A stretch of DNA of 64,000 bases from Enterobacter sp. Bisph1 (GTDB lineage: Bacteria; Pseudomonadota; Gammaproteobacteria; Enterobacterales; Enterobacteriaceae), in the NCBI RefSeq assembly GCF_000814905.1, contig NZ_JXAG01000022.1:21102-85101 (forward strand), in the 5' to 3' direction. Below are positions 41,460 through 53,888 of the stretch, piece after piece; within the stretch, counting starts at the first letter, position 1; every line of letters begins with the position of its first letter. Under the pieces are notes generated by a model. The model saw only the letters and a program-made list of their open reading frames with translations. It did no database searches and was not told the DNA's origin. A program made the translations under genes and the position numbers.

Positions 41460-42506
41460 TTAATTCGAACGGCGGCGTGTTAATGCAATCCCGGAGCCGA
41501 TTAACGCACCAACAATTCCCCACATGATCATCAGGAAAGCACGACGCGGGCTGTCGCGTTTTACCGGTTCCTCTGGCGTACGCAAATAACGATATGTCTG
41601 AAAACGTGGATCTAACGTTGGGCCAACATTCAGCGTATTTAGCATTGCCCGATTTTGATCATAGTCCAGATCGAACTGTGGCCCTACCGCCTGCAGGTTT
41701 TCCAGCCGGGCTTGCAGTAATGGGCGGCCTAACATAAACAGTTCAGAGTCAGGTAATTCATCCGGCGGGACTTCGGTCTCATTGCGAGAAATATTGTGTT
41801 GCTCGGCCACCTTAAGCGCTTGCTCTACGCTATGCAAACGACGGTTGAAAATGGCCTTTGCCACTTCTTCCTGGCGCTTAACCTGCGCTTTCATCTGAAT
41901 GGTACGCGCGGCCCAGGCACCTTTTAGTTCATCATTGAGGTGGCTGGCGGCACGCTGGCTGGCGAAAGCGACATATTGACGCAGCAAATTGTTCGCATCG
42001 GGTGCGGTTTCAGCAATCAACTTAACGTTGTCATTAAGATTGCGCACCACATCACCGGGCGTGTACTGAATGTTATTGATCAGGTCATCCAGCATCGCCG
42101 CATCGGCTTTGCTATTGCCGACCAAACGCTGTTTGTAATAATCCGTCTGTAACCAAAAATCGCGGCGCGTATCCCATGAGGCGAGCTGCATAATAAACTC
42201 TTTATACGACTCATCCATTACCGATACCTGATCGGTGGGAACCTGGTTCGCTTTACTGTCCAGGTTACGCAGAAACTGCTGCTGGGAGTAAAAACCACCC
42301 AACATATTGACCGTGGGGCGGTCGGTAACAGCCGTGGCACTCCACTCCTGAGTCGCAAAGAAGGTCCAGAGTAATGCCAGCAACGCAAACAGTAGTGCGA
42401 CGCCCGCAATCCATATTTTTCCTGCCCACAAAGTACGAAACAAGCCCCGGATATCCAGATCATTTTCCGTACCTGCTGAAGGTGTTCCCGACACTGGTTG
42501 AATCAT
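41460..42506 (-). CDS. wzzE: ECA chain-length regulator WzzE
   Basis: Polysaccharide co-polymerase that sets ECA repeat number. It has 348 residues with a membrane segment at each end (IWIAGVALLFALLALLW near residue 32 and AFLMIMWGIVGALIGSGIAL near 325) and a large periplasmic coiled domain. The Pro-containing motif PEEPVKRDSPRR precedes the second segment, as in the Wzz family. Confidence 0.95.
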   Translation of the reverse strand: MIQPVSGTPSAGTENDLDIRGLFRTLWAGKIWIAGVALLFALLALLWTFFATQEWSATAVTDRPTVNMLGGFYSQQQFLRNLDSKANQVPTDQVSVMDESYKEFIMQLASWDTRRDFWLQTDYYKQRLVGNSKADAAMLDDLINNIQYTPGDVVRNLNDNVKLIAETAPDANNLLRQYVAFASQRAASHLNDELKGAWAARTIQMKAQVKRQEEVAKAIFNRRLHSVEQALKVAEQHNISRNETEVPPDELPDSELFMLGRPLLQARLENLQAVGPQFDLDYDQNRAMLNTLNVGPTLDPRFQTYRYLRTPEEPVKRDSPRRAFLMIMWGIVGALIGSGIALTRRRSN

Positions 42507-42519
42507 CGCTTTCCCAGAT

Positions 42520-43623
42520 TTACTTGGTTAGTGTTGATTTAGATGCGCTGTTACGGCGCATTCTGCGTTTAACTCGCTTGATAAAACGCGCCACTTTCCA
42601 TGCACGCTTTATGCAGTAGCCATATAAAATGAAGCATAGCAAAAACAATGCCAGCATCACCCATTCAGGAATAAAGTGCAGATACTCTGTCACAACGCCA
42701 ATACTTGCTAAAAGTGAAGCCGCAAGCGTGATCAGCACAAAGGCCTGACGCGAAGTGAATCCCGCTCGCATAATCAGATGGTGAATATGCTGACGATCCG
42801 GTGAAAAAGGACTCATTCCTTTACGCAGGCGTCGAAACATTATTGCCACCATATCCATCAAAGGAATGGCTATAACCCATAACGCAGTAACCGGACTCAC
42901 CGGATGAACAGGACCCTGGGTTGTTTCCAGTAAAATCCAGATAACCGTAAAGCCAATGAGCGTACTACCCGCATCGCCCATAAAGACTTTGTAACGGCGA
43001 CCCAGGGCACCCAGATTCAGTAAGATATAAGGCAAAATAGCTACAATCATGGCAAAACACCACATTGCAAGGCTGTACTGACCATCAAGCAATAAAATTA
43101 CGCCAATCGCAGCAAACGAGACGCAGGAAAGCCCGCCAAGAAGGCCATCGATACCATCAACCATATTAAACGCGTTGATTGCTGCCCATACGGCGAACAG
43201 GGTAAGCAAGTAGCCAAAAGGCCCCAGTACCATTTCCCATGAACCAAAAATATAACCCAGGCTGCCCAAGTATAATTTGCCAAAGACCATCATCACTACG
43301 GCAATGGAAGCCTGTACAGCGGCACGGATTTTTACACTAATATCAAAACGATCGTCCAGCGCACCGATGAAAACCAGCACGCCAGCGCAGCAGAGATAAA
43401 GGCTTGCATGGGGAATGTAATAATCTGTGACGCCGAATGTGAAGCAGACCCCAGCGTATACTGAAATTCCCCCAACAAGAGGGATCAATCCCTGATGCCT
43501 TTTACGGTAGTTGGGTTTGTCCACTAATCCAACGTGTCTGGCTACTTTTCGGGCACAAAATAGAAAGACGGTTGTGAACAAGAAAATACTGAATAATTCA
43601 GTAAACGCAGTGAGTAAATTCAC
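42520..43623 (-). CDS. wecA: Undecaprenyl-phosphate GlcNAc-1-phosphate transferase WecA
   Basis: Starts ECA (and many O antigens) by moving GlcNAc-1-P to undecaprenyl phosphate. It is a 367-residue polytopic enzyme with about eleven membrane segments. Catalytic acidic motifs GALDDRFDI (near residue 92) and MVDGIDG (near 158) are present, as is the cytoplasmic HIHHLIMRAG motif. First gene of the ECA operon, 243 bases after rho. Confidence 0.96.
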   Translation of the reverse strand: MNLLTAFTELFSIFLFTTVFLFCARKVARHVGLVDKPNYRKRHQGLIPLVGGISVYAGVCFTFGVTDYYIPHASLYLCCAGVLVFIGALDDRFDISVKIRAAVQASIAVVMMVFGKLYLGSLGYIFGSWEMVLGPFGYLLTLFAVWAAINAFNMVDGIDGLLGGLSCVSFAAIGVILLLDGQYSLAMWCFAMIVAILPYILLNLGALGRRYKVFMGDAGSTLIGFTVIWILLETTQGPVHPVSPVTALWVIAIPLMDMVAIMFRRLRKGMSPFSPDRQHIHHLIMRAGFTSRQAFVLITLAASLLASIGVVTEYLHFIPEWVMLALFLLCFILYGYCIKRAWKVARFIKRVKRRMRRNSASKSTLTK

Positions 43624-43820
43624 AATGCATGCTCTCAGCGAATGTTAATCCTGGCAGTATAACGACGTTGCCTTCCTCCATAAAAGAAGAAAGCAGGCCA
43701 TTTACATGCTTAATTGTTTGTTTTTTAACCAAACGGGGTATTTACAGATTTATCTATCACTCTTGAGCGGCCTTTATTGGACAGAGCCTGTCCCGGTGCA
43801 TATAGCGTATAGCTCACAAA

Positions 43821-43850
43821 TAAAAAACGCCACGTAAAAACGTGGCGTTT
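43821..43850 (-). terminator. Intrinsic terminator of rho
   Basis: On the minus strand AAACGCCACG, TTTTTA loop, CGTGGCGTTT then TTTTATTTG: a clean stem with a T-tract 17 bases after the rho stop. Confidence 0.93.
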
Positions 43851-43866
43851 CCAGAGTTTATTTCTT

Positions 43867-45126
<1,260 letters not shown>

Positions 45127-45468
45127 AATGGTGTGGGTTCTTAAACTCGGGGTAAATCTCGAACTTAATGTTGTGAATGGTATGGCAGGGTCATCCATGC
45201 CTGTTAACGGCCATCAACTCATGTCTGATCGGTGCCTGGTCACAGGAGAGTACGCAGAACTGAAACGATGAGACGGAATAAGTGATAAGCCCGGAATCTG
45301 TCAACTTCTCTCGCGGCGGTGTTGCTCAACGGGAAGTATCGGGGTAATGCAAGGTTCAAACAACTAAGGTATGTTCAAAACGAAGTCAAAACTAAATTAG
45401 CACGGCTAAAGCCGGGCGTCCAGCGATCCCAAAAAATAAGAGAGCTGGCGCGCCGGCGGATCCTAAGA
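45127..45468 (-). promoter_or_regulatory. rho leader and promoter region
   Basis: This 342-base stretch between trxA and rho includes the rho leader, which is close to the E. coli leader from the old rhoL region to the rho ATG (AACATTAAGTTCGAGATTT). It is C-rich upstream, as expected of a rut region for autoregulatory Rho-dependent termination. A degenerate rhoL reading frame is inside it. I did not assign a promoter. Confidence 0.65.
45214..45300 (-). pseudogene. rhoL: Remnant of the rho leader peptide frame (rhoL-like)
   Basis: A frame of 28 codons reads QIPGLSLIPSHRFSSAYSPVTRHRSDMS and aligns with the annotated E. coli RhoL, notably RFSSAYSPVTR. The upstream codons that in E. coli read ATG AGA AGT GAA are here GAG AGA AGT TGA. 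The start is lost and an in-frame stop stands just before the conserved part. There is no usable start within the frame except a late GTG. Whether rhoL is translated in E. coli is itself uncertain. Confidence 0.6.
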
Positions 45469-45798
45469 TTATGCCAGGTTGGCGTCCAGGAACTCTTTCA
45501 GTTGGCCTTTGGACAAAGCGCCGACTTTGGTTGCTGCCACTTCGCCGTTTTTAAACAGCAGCAGCGTTGGGATACCGCGGATGCCGTATTTCGGCGCGGT
45601 GCCCGGATTCTGGTCGATGTTCAGTTTCGCAATAGTCAGCTTGCCTTCATACTCATCAGCGACTTCATCCAGAATCGGGGCGATCATTTTGCACGGTCCA
45701 CACCACTCTGCCCAGAAATCTACGAGCACAAGCCCGTCCGCTTTGAGTACATCCGTGTCAAAACTATCGTCAGTCAGGTGAATAATTTTATCGCTCAT
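45469..45798 (-). CDS. trxA: Thioredoxin 1
   Basis: Small disulfide reductase, 109 residues from [18 protein letters not shown], with the active site [12 protein letters not shown] (Cys about 33 and 36) and the cis-Pro segment [10 protein letters not shown]. An ATG 25 codons upstream extends the frame but is not used in orthologues. Divergent from rhlB and upstream of rho. Confidence 0.98.
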   Translation of the reverse strand: MSDKIIHLTDDSFDTDVLKADGLVLVDFWAEWCGPCKMIAPILDEVADEYEGKLTIAKLNIDQNPGTAPKYGIRGIPTLLLFKNGEVAATKVGALSKGQLKEFLDANLA

Positions 45799-45942
45799 AT
45801 ATAACTCCACAGGAATAAGCCTGGCATGTTGGTGTAGCATAAAACAGCAACGTGTTGATGCCACAATAACCAACGAAAGGTTGACTTTATTTCACCGGAT
45901 ACGCTTTCGTAAAGCAATAGTAAGCTGATATTCTACCACACT

Positions 45943-47211
45943 ATGAGCAAAACACATTTAACAGAACAGAAGTTTTCCGACTTCGCCCTGCACCCAAAAG
46001 TGATAGAAGCCCTTGAATATAAAGGCTTTCATAATTGCACGCCTATTCAGGCTCTGGCTCTTCCGCTGACGCTGGCGGGCCGGGATGTTGCAGGTCAGGC
46101 GCAAACCGGTACCGGCAAAACGATGGCGTTTTTAACGTCAACGTTCCATTATCTTCTCTCTCACCCGGCAATTGATGACCGTAAAGTGAACCAGCCGCGC
46201 GCTATTATTATGGCGCCGACCCGTGAACTTGCTGTGCAGATTCATGCCGATGCGGAACCGCTCGCCCACTCGACCGGCCTGAAATTGGGTCTGGCTTACG
46301 GTGGCGACGGTTACGACAAACAGCTTAAAGTGCTCGAAAGCGGCGTCGATATTTTAATCGGCACCACCGGGCGACTCATCGATTACGCAAAACAAAACCA
46401 TATTAACCTGGGCGCGATCCAGGTCGTGGTGCTCGACGAAGCCGATCGTATGTACGATTTGGGCTTTATCAAAGACATCCGCTGGCTGTTCCGCCGTATG
46501 CCGCCCGTGACGTCACGCCTGAATATGCTCTTCTCCGCCACGCTCTCCTACCGCGTACGTGAACTGGCGTTCGAGCAGATGAACAACGCAGAATACGTGG
46601 AAGTGGAACCGGAACAGAAAACGGGCCACCGCATTAAAGAAGAGCTTTTCTACCCGTCCAACGACGAGAAAATGCGCCTGCTGCAAACGCTTATTGAAGA
46701 AGAGTGGCCGGATCGCGCCATTATCTTCGCTAACACCAAACATCGTTGTGAAGATATTTGGGGCAGCCTGGCCGCCGATGGCCACCGCGTTGGTCTGTTG
46801 ACCGGCGATGTGGCACAGAAAAAACGCCTGCGCATTCTTGATGAATTTACCCGTGGCGATCTGGATATTCTGGTTGCTACGGACGTTGCCGCGCGCGGTT
46901 TGCATATTCCGGCGGTAACGCACGTCTTTAACTACGATCTGCCCGACGATTGTGAAGATTACGTTCACCGTATCGGTCGTACCGGACGCGCAGGTGCCAG
47001 CGGTCATTCGATCAGCCTCGCCTGTGAAGAGTACGCGCTGAATCTGCCGGCAATCGAGACTTATATTGGTCACTCTATTCCGGTAAGCAAATACGATCCG
47101 GATGCCCTGCTCAGCGAACTGCCGCCGCCAAAACGTTTGACGCGTGCACGCTCTGGCAACGGTCCGCGCCGCAACAGTAGCGCGCCACGTAATCGTCGTC
47201 GTTCAGGTTAA
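45943..47211 (+). CDS. rhlB: DEAD-box RNA helicase RhlB
   Basis: RNA helicase of the degradosome. It has 422 residues. Motif Q ([14 protein letters not shown]), Walker [13 protein letters not shown] in [16 protein letters not shown] and [12 protein letters not shown] are all present. The C terminus is basic ([21 protein letters not shown]) and binds RNA/RNase E. Six bases upstream of gppA, probably co-transcribed. Confidence 0.97.
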   Translation: MSKTHLTEQKFSDFALHPKVIEALEYKGFHNCTPIQALALPLTLAGRDVAGQAQTGTGKTMAFLTSTFHYLLSHPAIDDRKVNQPRAIIMAPTRELAVQIHADAEPLAHSTGLKLGLAYGGDGYDKQLKVLESGVDILIGTTGRLIDYAKQNHINLGAIQVVVLDEADRMYDLGFIKDIRWLFRRMPPVTSRLNMLFSATLSYRVRELAFEQMNNAEYVEVEPEQKTGHRIKEELFYPSNDEKMRLLQTLIEEEWPDRAIIFANTKHRCEDIWGSLAADGHRVGLLTGDVAQKKRLRILDEFTRGDLDILVATDVAARGLHIPAVTHVFNYDLPDDCEDYVHRIGRTGRAGASGHSISLACEEYALNLPAIETYIGHSIPVSKYDPDALLSELPPPKRLTRARSGNGPRRNSSAPRNRRRSG

Positions 47212-47217
47212 AAAAAT

Positions 47218-48702
47218 ATGCTCGGTTCCGCCTCGCTCTATGCCGCAATTGATCTTGGATCTAACAGTTTTCATATGCTGGTTGTGCGCGAGGTGGCGGG
47301 AAGTATTCAGACGCTTTCGCGTATCAAACGTAAGGTTCGCCTGGCGGCCGGATTAAGCGCAGACAATCGCCTCTCACAAGAAGCGATGGAGCGCGGCTGG
47401 CAGTGCCTGCGCCTGTTTTCCGAACGTTTACAGGATATCCCGCAAGAGCAAATCCGGGTGGTAGCAACGGCCACGCTGCGCCTGGCGGTCAACGCGCGGG
47501 AGTTTCTCGACCAGGCGCAGGAAATCCTCGGTTGTCCAGTACAAGTTATTAGCGGTGAAGAAGAGGCGCGTCTGATTTATCAGGGCGTTGCGCATACTAC
47601 TGGCGGTGCGGATCAGCGTTTGGTAGTTGATATCGGCGGCGCCAGCACCGAGCTGGTTACCGGTACCGGCGCGCAAACAACTTCTCTTTTCAGCCTGTCG
47701 ATGGGCTGTGTCACCTGGCTTGAGCGTTTTTTTACCGATCGTAATCTCGCGCAGGAAAACTTTGCCGCAGCCGAACAGGCCGCGAGCGAGGTGTTGCGCC
47801 CGGTCGCCAATGAGCTACGCCGTCATGGCTGGAAGGTCTGCGTCGGCGCATCGGGTACGGTGCAGGCGCTGCAAGAGATCATGATGGCGCAGGGCATGGA
47901 TGAGCGCATCACGCTGCCGAAACTGCAGCAGCTTAAGCAGCGCGCTATTCAGTGCGGGCGGCTTGAAGAGCTGGAAATTGAAGGCCTGACGCTGGAGCGC
48001 GCGCTGGTATTCCCCAGCGGTCTGGCGATCCTTATCGCTATCTTCACCGAATTGCATATCGAAAGTATGACGCTGGCGGGCGGCGCGCTGCGCGAAGGCC
48101 TCGTCTACGGTATGTTACATCTGGCGGTCGATGAAGATATTCGTCGCCGTACGCTGCGCAATATTCAGCGCCGTTTTATGATCGATACCGACCAGTCCCG
48201 ACGGGTTTCCACCCTCGCGGGACGGTTCGAGCAGGGCGTGGCAAATGAATGGAACTTAGAAGCATATAGCCGCGATATTCTGCAAGTTGCCTGCGAATTG
48301 CATGAAATTGGCCTGAGTATTGAATTTAAACAGGCGCCGTTACACGCGGCCTGGCTAGTGCGAAATCTCGACTTGCCTGGCTTTACGCCTGCGCAAAAGA
48401 AACTGCTGGCGACCCTGCTGCTTAACCAAACCAATGCCGTTGATTTGTCATCGCTGCATCAGCAAAACGCGGTGCCACCGCGCGTAGCAGAGCATCTTTG
48501 CCGTCTGCTTCGTCTGGCGATCCTTTTCGCCAGCCGTCGTCGCGACGACTTATTGCCGGACATTGCCATCGCCGCGCAGGGAGAGAAACTGGTGCTGACC
48601 CTGCCGCAGGGTTGGCTGGCAAACCACCCGCTGGGTGCCGAGCTGATTGAACAGGAAAGCCAGTGGCAAAGTTACGTGCACTGGTCACTGGAAATCCGGT
48701 GA
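47218..48702 (+). CDS. gppA: Guanosine pentaphosphatase / exopolyphosphatase GppA
   Basis: Converts pppGpp to ppGpp in the stringent response. It has 494 residues with the ASKHA fold: [16 protein letters not shown] at the N terminus (phosphate-1), [12 protein letters not shown] (phosphate-2) and a helical C-terminal domain with an HD-like region. Directly follows rhlB. Confidence 0.97.
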   Translation: MLGSASLYAAIDLGSNSFHMLVVREVAGSIQTLSRIKRKVRLAAGLSADNRLSQEAMERGWQCLRLFSERLQDIPQEQIRVVATATLRLAVNAREFLDQAQEILGCPVQVISGEEEARLIYQGVAHTTGGADQRLVVDIGGASTELVTGTGAQTTSLFSLSMGCVTWLERFFTDRNLAQENFAAAEQAASEVLRPVANELRRHGWKVCVGASGTVQALQEIMMAQGMDERITLPKLQQLKQRAIQCGRLEELEIEGLTLERALVFPSGLAILIAIFTELHIESMTLAGGALREGLVYGMLHLAVDEDIRRRTLRNIQRRFMIDTDQSRRVSTLAGRFEQGVANEWNLEAYSRDILQVACELHEIGLSIEFKQAPLHAAWLVRNLDLPGFTPAQKKLLATLLLNQTNAVDLSSLHQQNAVPPRVAEHLCRLLRLAILFASRRRDDLLPDIAIAAQGEKLVLTLPQGWLANHPLGAELIEQESQWQSYVHWSLEIR

Positions 48703-48719
48703 TTCTGTCGATAAACAGG

Positions 48720-48746
48720 GCCTGCTAAGCGCAGGCTTTTTATTTT
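48720..48746. terminator. Terminator between gppA and rep
   Basis: GCCTGC, TAAGC loop, GCAGGC then TTTTTATTTTT on the plus strand, ending the rhlB-gppA transcript. It overlaps the convergent rep stop at 48740. Confidence 0.88.
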
Positions 48747-50761
48747 TCCTTCGCTTTTGCCAGCATCGCACGAATATTAGCCACATTGGCTTGCCCTTTA
48801 TGCATCCGCTCTTCGGGGCTGACCACTTTCCGCTCCTGTTCCCAGTTAAGATCGTCCTGCGGTAGCTCCAGCAGGAAGCGGCTCGGTTCCGGGCGAACTA
48901 ATTCGCCGTACTGACGGCGCTCTTTACACAGGGTAAACGTGAGCTCCTTCTGCGCACGGGTAATACCCACATAGGCCAGGCGCCGCTCTTCATCGATGTT
49001 GTCTTCATCAATACTGCTTTGATGGGGCAGAAGCCCCTCTTCCATGCCGACGAGGAAAACGTAGGGAAATTCCAGCCCCTTCGACGCATGCAGCGTCATT
49101 AACTGCACCTGGTCTGACTCATCGTCGCTCTCGCCGCGCTCCATCATGTCGCGCAGGGTAAAGCGAGTCACCACTTCCGCCAGCGTCATTGGCTCATCCA
49201 GCTCGCTGCCTTCCAGCATTTCCGTCATCCAGCCAAACAGCGTATTAACGTTTTTCATCCGCATTTCAGCCGCTTTCGGGCTGGCAGAAGTTTCAAACAA
49301 CCAGGATTCGTAATCAATACCGTGAATTAAATCGCGCACCGCCGCAATGGGTTCACGTTCCGCTAAGCGCTGGATATCGCCCAGCCACTGAGTAAAACGC
49401 GTCAATGCTTCATAGCCGCGCCCGGTTAACGTTTGATTCAGGCCGACATCAAAGCTGGCGGCGAACAGGCTTTTATTACGCAACATCGCCCATTCGCCCA
49501 ACTTCTGCAGTGTAGCCGAACCGATTTCTCGTTTTGGCGTATTGACGATGCGCAGAAAAGCACTGTCATCATCCGTATTGGTCAGCACCCGTAAATAGGC
49601 CAGTAAGTCTTTAATCTCCGGGCGCGAAAAGAACGATGTGCCGCCGGAAATTTTGTACGGAATGCGGTTTTGCATCAGGTACTTTTCAAATACCCGTGAC
49701 TGGTGATTGCCGCGATAGAGTATCGCGTAATCTTTATATTCGGTTTTATTGACGAAGTGATGGGCTATCAGCTCACCGGTGACGCGCTCCGCTTCGTGCT
49801 CTTCGTGATTGGCGCTCAGCACTTTAAGCTCCGCACCATAGCCCAGTTCGGAGAAGAGCCGTTTTTCAAAAACATGCGGGTTATTGGCAATCAGAATATT
49901 CGCCGCTTTCAGAATACGTCCGGAAGAGCGGTAGTTTTGCTCCAGCTTTACCACCTGCAGCGCCGGAAAATCCTGGCTTAACAATACCAGGTTTTGCGGC
50001 CGTGCGCCGCGCCAGGAGTAGATCGACTGATCGTCATCCCCCACGACGGTAAAGCGCGCGCGCTGACCCACTAACAGTTTTACCAGCTCATACTGGCTGG
50101 TATTGGTATCCTGATACTCATCTACCAGCAGATAGCGAATCTTATTCTGCCAACGCTCGCGCACCTCTTCGTTGCGCTGCAGCAGCAGCGTCGGCAGGAG
50201 GATCAGATCGTCAAAATCCAGCACGTTGCAGGCCTTCATATGAGCATCGTACAGGCCGTAGCAGTGCGCAAAAATACGATCGCGCTCGCCGCTCGCGCGG
50301 GCTGCGGCCTGCGATGGCGTCAGCAGATCGTTTTTCCAGTTGGAGATCGTTGAGATCAGCTGTTGCAGCACCAGTTTGTCATCGTCGATCAGCCCTTCGG
50401 TGAGATCCTTTAGCAATGCGACCTGATCCGTATCGTCAAACAGGGAAAAGTTAGATTTCATCCCCAGCGCGGCGAACTCGCGTTTGATGATATTCAATCC
50501 CAGCGTATGAAAAGTGGAGATCATCAACCCGCGCGCCTCTTTGCGCCCCAGCGTCTGCGCAACACGCTCTTTCATTTCGCGCGCCGCTTTGTTGGTGAAG
50601 GTGACCGCAGCAATATGCCGTGCCTGATAGCCGCAGCCCCGAATCAGGTGCGCAATTTTATTGGTGATCACGCGTGTTTTGCCGGATCCCGCTCCCGCCA
50701 GCACCAGGCAAGGTCCGGTGACAAATTCGACGGCTTGTTGTTGTCCGGGGTTTAAACGCAT
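48740..50761 (-). CDS. rep: ATP-dependent DNA helicase Rep
   Basis: Superfamily 1 3'-5' helicase that clears proteins ahead of the replisome. It has 673 residues from [16 protein letters not shown]. Walker A is LAGAGSGKT near residue 24; [11 protein letters not shown] and [19 protein letters not shown] are motifs II and III. The C terminus contains [26 protein letters not shown]. An upstream frame of 98 more codons runs through the ppiC start region and is rejected. Paralogue of UvrD in the same window. Confidence 0.97.
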   Translation of the reverse strand: MRLNPGQQQAVEFVTGPCLVLAGAGSGKTRVITNKIAHLIRGCGYQARHIAAVTFTNKAAREMKERVAQTLGRKEARGLMISTFHTLGLNIIKREFAALGMKSNFSLFDDTDQVALLKDLTEGLIDDDKLVLQQLISTISNWKNDLLTPSQAAARASGERDRIFAHCYGLYDAHMKACNVLDFDDLILLPTLLLQRNEEVRERWQNKIRYLLVDEYQDTNTSQYELVKLLVGQRARFTVVGDDDQSIYSWRGARPQNLVLLSQDFPALQVVKLEQNYRSSGRILKAANILIANNPHVFEKRLFSELGYGAELKVLSANHEEHEAERVTGELIAHHFVNKTEYKDYAILYRGNHQSRVFEKYLMQNRIPYKISGGTSFFSRPEIKDLLAYLRVLTNTDDDSAFLRIVNTPKREIGSATLQKLGEWAMLRNKSLFAASFDVGLNQTLTGRGYEALTRFTQWLGDIQRLAEREPIAAVRDLIHGIDYESWLFETSASPKAAEMRMKNVNTLFGWMTEMLEGSELDEPMTLAEVVTRFTLRDMMERGESDDESDQVQLMTLHASKGLEFPYVFLVGMEEGLLPHQSSIDEDNIDEERRLAYVGITRAQKELTFTLCKERRQYGELVRPEPSRFLLELPQDDLNWEQERKVVSPEERMHKGQANVANIRAMLAKAKEK

Positions 50762-50893
50762 AAAAAGATCGCTCGCTGAAAGGCTAAAAAGAGATACGCA
50801 CCCTTCAATTTGCTTTGCGGCGCGCAATGCAAGACGCACGGATGAATATAGCGACAAGCGCAGCCAGCAAAGAGGCAGATTGAAGGTGTATAA

Positions 50894-51223
<330 letters not shown>

Positions 51224-51227
51224 AAAA

Positions 51228-51258
51228 ACCGGATGGCGGCTGCGCCTTATCCGGCCTG
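51228..51258. repeat. REP (palindromic) element after ppiC
   Basis: CCGGATGGCGGC, TG, then GCGCCTTATCCGGCCTGG closely follows the REP consensus, with an imperfect palindromic stem, at the 3' end of ppiC. Preceding A-tract and stem could also stop transcription coming from the ilvC side. Confidence 0.75.
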
Positions 51259-51310
51259 GGCGATAAATTCCCCTGTGGATTTCAACGTGCCGGTAAACGA
51301 CAAGGAAGTT

Positions 51311-51346
51311 CAGCCCGGCGGCATAGTTAACTCTATGGCCGGGCTT
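51311..51346. terminator. Hairpin downstream of ilvC
   Basis: CAGCCCGGCGGCATAG, TTAA loop, then CTCTATGGCCGGGCTTG forms a long stem in the gap between the convergent ppiC and ilvC genes. There is no real T-tract, so it is a structural call; it may terminate or stabilise the ilvC mRNA. Confidence 0.5.
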
Positions 51347-51369
51347 GTGTACGCTGAAAGGCGGGGGAA

Positions 51370-52845
51370 TTAGCCTGCTACTGCGATACGTTTCATATCC
51401 GTCATATAGCCGCGCAGTTTCTGGCCCACTTGCTCAATGGCATGGCTGCGGATCGCATCATTCACATCGCGCAGCTGCGCATTGTCTACTGCCCCTTCGG
51501 CAATCGCTTTGCCCAGATCGCCCGTTTGCAGGGTGGTCATAAACTCTTTCAGCAGCGGTACGCAGGCATAGGAGAACAGATAGTTGCCGTACTCGGCGGT
51601 GTCAGAGATAACCACGTTCATCTCATACAGACGCTTACGCGCAATGGTGTTGGCAATCAGCGGCAGCTCGTGCAGAGACTCATAGTAAGCAGATTCTTCG
51701 ATAATGCCGGAGTCGACCATGGTTTCGAATGCCAGCTCAACGCCCGCTTTCACCATCGCGATCATCAGTACGCCCTTATCAAAGTACTCTTGTTCGCTGA
51801 TTTTACCTTCAAACTGCGGTGCGGTTTCGAACGCGGTTTTACCGGTCTCTTCACGCCAGGTCAGCAGTTTCTTATCGTCGTTTGCCCAGTCTGCCATCAT
51901 GCCGGATGAGAATTCGCCGGAGATAATGTCATCCATATGTTTCTGGAACAGTGGTGCCATGATACCTTTCAGCTGTTCAGAGAGTGCATAAGCACGCAGT
52001 TTCGCCGGGTTGGAGAGACGATCCATCATCAGCGTGATCCCGCCCTGCTTGAGGGCTTCGGTGATGGTTTCCCAGCCGAACTGAATCAGTTTTTCAGCAT
52101 AAGCCGCATCGGTACCGTCGGCCACCAGCTTGTCAAAGCACAGCAGCGATCCCGCCTGCAGCATACCGCAGAGAATGGTTTGCTCGCCCATCAGGTCAGA
52201 TTTCACTTCCGCAACGAAAGAAGATTCCAGAACGCCCGCGCGATGACCGCCGGTTGCCGCCGCCCAGGCTTTAGCAATCGCCATCCCTTCGCCTTTCGGA
52301 TCGTTCTCCGGGTGAACGGCGATCAGGGTCGGTACGCCAAAACCGCGTTTGTACTCTTCACGCACTTCAGTGCCTGGGCACTTCGGCGCAACCATCACCA
52401 CGGTGATGTCTTTACGGATCTGCTCACCCACTTCCACGATGTTGAAGCCATGGGAGTAACCGAGTGCCGCACCGTCTTTCATCAGCGGCTGCACGGAACG
52501 CACAACATCAGAGTGCTGTTTGTCCGGCGTCAGGTTTACTACCAGATCCGCCTGCGGGATCAGCTCTTCATAGGTGCCGACTTTAAAGCCGTTTTCTGTC
52601 GCTTTACGCCAGGAGGCACGTTTTTCCGCAATGGCTTCGGCACGCAGAGCGTAAGAGATGTCCAGACCGGAGTCGCGCATATTCAGGCCCTGATTCAGCC
52701 CCTGCGCGCCGCAGCCGACGATGACCACTTTTTTACCCTGAAGGTAGCTTGCGCCATCGGCAAATTCATCACGCCCCATAAAGCGGCATTTGCCCAGCTG
52801 CGCCAGCTGCTGGCGCAGGTTCAGTGTATTAAAGTAGTTAGCCAT
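51370..52845 (-). CDS. ilvC: Ketol-acid reductoisomerase (class II)
   Basis: Second step of isoleucine and valine synthesis: isomerisation and NADPH reduction of acetolactate/acetohydroxybutyrate. It has 491 residues, the long class II form. The N-terminal Rossmann motif [16 protein letters not shown] is near residue 35, followed by the duplicated helical domains. Divergent from its activator gene ilvY, with a palindromic operator between. Confidence 0.97.
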   Translation of the reverse strand: MANYFNTLNLRQQLAQLGKCRFMGRDEFADGASYLQGKKVVIVGCGAQGLNQGLNMRDSGLDISYALRAEAIAEKRASWRKATENGFKVGTYEELIPQADLVVNLTPDKQHSDVVRSVQPLMKDGAALGYSHGFNIVEVGEQIRKDITVVMVAPKCPGTEVREEYKRGFGVPTLIAVHPENDPKGEGMAIAKAWAAATGGHRAGVLESSFVAEVKSDLMGEQTILCGMLQAGSLLCFDKLVADGTDAAYAEKLIQFGWETITEALKQGGITLMMDRLSNPAKLRAYALSEQLKGIMAPLFQKHMDDIISGEFSSGMMADWANDDKKLLTWREETGKTAFETAPQFEGKISEQEYFDKGVLMIAMVKAGVELAFETMVDSGIIEESAYYESLHELPLIANTIARKRLYEMNVVISDTAEYGNYLFSYACVPLLKEFMTTLQTGDLGKAIAEGAVDNAQLRDVNDAIRSHAIEQVGQKLRGYMTDMKRIAVAG

Positions 52846-52956
52846 GGTGAAACCTCGTTGTGTTGTTGTGCTTATTGTTCGATTCGCTTGTTTCGCGAGA
52901 TTGAACCCACTATATGACAGGAAATGCGTTGCTTAAATTGATATATTAACAATGTC

Positions 52957-52977
52957 ACATTGCAATTTTTGCAATGT
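52957..52977. promoter_or_regulatory. IlvY operator in the ilvC-ilvY region
   Basis: ACATTGCAA, TTT, TTGCAATGT is a perfect 9-bp inverted repeat, 20 bases upstream of ilvY. It fits one of the two IlvY operators known in E. coli, which control ilvC activation by substrate and ilvY autoregulation. Confidence 0.82.
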
Positions 52978-52997
52978 AAATTTGTGGAGCCTGTCTC

Positions 52998-53888
52998 ATG
53001 GATTTACGCGATCTGAAAACGTTTCTGCATTTGGCGGAAAGCCGCCATTTTGGCCGCAGTGCGCGCGCCATGCACGTCAGTCCCTCCACACTATCGCGCC
53101 AGATTCAGCGGCTGGAAGAAGATCTCGGACAGCCGTTGTTTGTGCGCGATAACCGCACCGTCACCCTGACCGAAGCGGGAGAAGAGCTGCGCATCTTCGC
53201 TCAACAAACTTTATTGCAGTATCAGCAACTCCGCCACACCATCGACCAACAAGGCCCGTCGCTCTCCGGCGAGCTGCATCTGTTCTGTTCCGTCACCGCC
53301 GCCTACAGCCACTTGCCACCGATTCTGGATCGCTTCCGGGCGGAGCATCCATCGGTAGAGATCAAACTCACCACCGGCGATGCCGCCGATGCGATGGAGA
53401 AAGTGGTCACCGGCGAGGCGGATTTGGCGATTGCCGGTAAACCGGAAACCCTGCCCGGCGCGGTCGCCTTTTCGATGCTGGAAAACCTGGCGGTGGTGCT
53501 GATTGCACCGGCGCTGCCGTGTCCGGTGCGTAACCAGGTTTCACAACCCGAACCCGACTGGTCCACCGTGCCGTTTATCATGGCGGATCAGGGCCCGGTA
53601 CGCCGTCGCATTGAGCTGTGGTTCCGGCGCCATAAAATCAGTAACCCGTCCATTTACGCCACCGTCGGCGGTCACGAAGCGATGGTATCGATGGTCGCAC
53701 TGGGCTGCGGCGTGGCGCTGATCCCGGAAGTGGTGCTGGAAAACAGCCCGGAACCGGTGCGTAATCGCGTGATGATCCTCGAACGCAGCGATGAAAAAAC
53801 ACCCTTTGAGCTTGGCGTGTGCGCACAAAAAAAGCGGCTCTATGAGCCGCTTATCGATGCGTTCTGGAAAATCCTGCCGAGCAATTAA
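52998..53888 (+). CDS. ilvY: LysR-type activator IlvY
   Basis: Positive regulator of ilvC with acetolactate/acetohydroxybutyrate as inducers. It has 296 residues. The winged helix-turn-helix is at residues 1-60 (LKTFLHLAESRHFGRSARAMHVSPSTLSRQIQRLEEDLG). Divergent from ilvC. It is convergent with ilvA and the two stop codons overlap by three bases. Confidence 0.96.
   Translation: MDLRDLKTFLHLAESRHFGRSARAMHVSPSTLSRQIQRLEEDLGQPLFVRDNRTVTLTEAGEELRIFAQQTLLQYQQLRHTIDQQGPSLSGELHLFCSVTAAYSHLPPILDRFRAEHPSVEIKLTTGDAADAMEKVVTGEADLAIAGKPETLPGAVAFSMLENLAVVLIAPALPCPVRNQVSQPEPDWSTVPFIMADQGPVRRRIELWFRRHKISNPSIYATVGGHEAMVSMVALGCGVALIPEVVLENSPEPVRNRVMILERSDEKTPFELGVCAQKKRLYEPLIDAFWKILPSN

Noticed and set aside
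45799..45873. 25-codon N-terminal extension of thioredoxin
   Set aside because: Falls in the trxA-rhlB promoter region; thioredoxin 1 is 109 residues from MSDKI.
51937..52917. Plus-strand open frame (326 codons) opposite ilvC
   Set aside because: Shadow of ilvC on the other strand, rich in His, Arg and Phe as such shadows usually are; no SD and no recognisable family.
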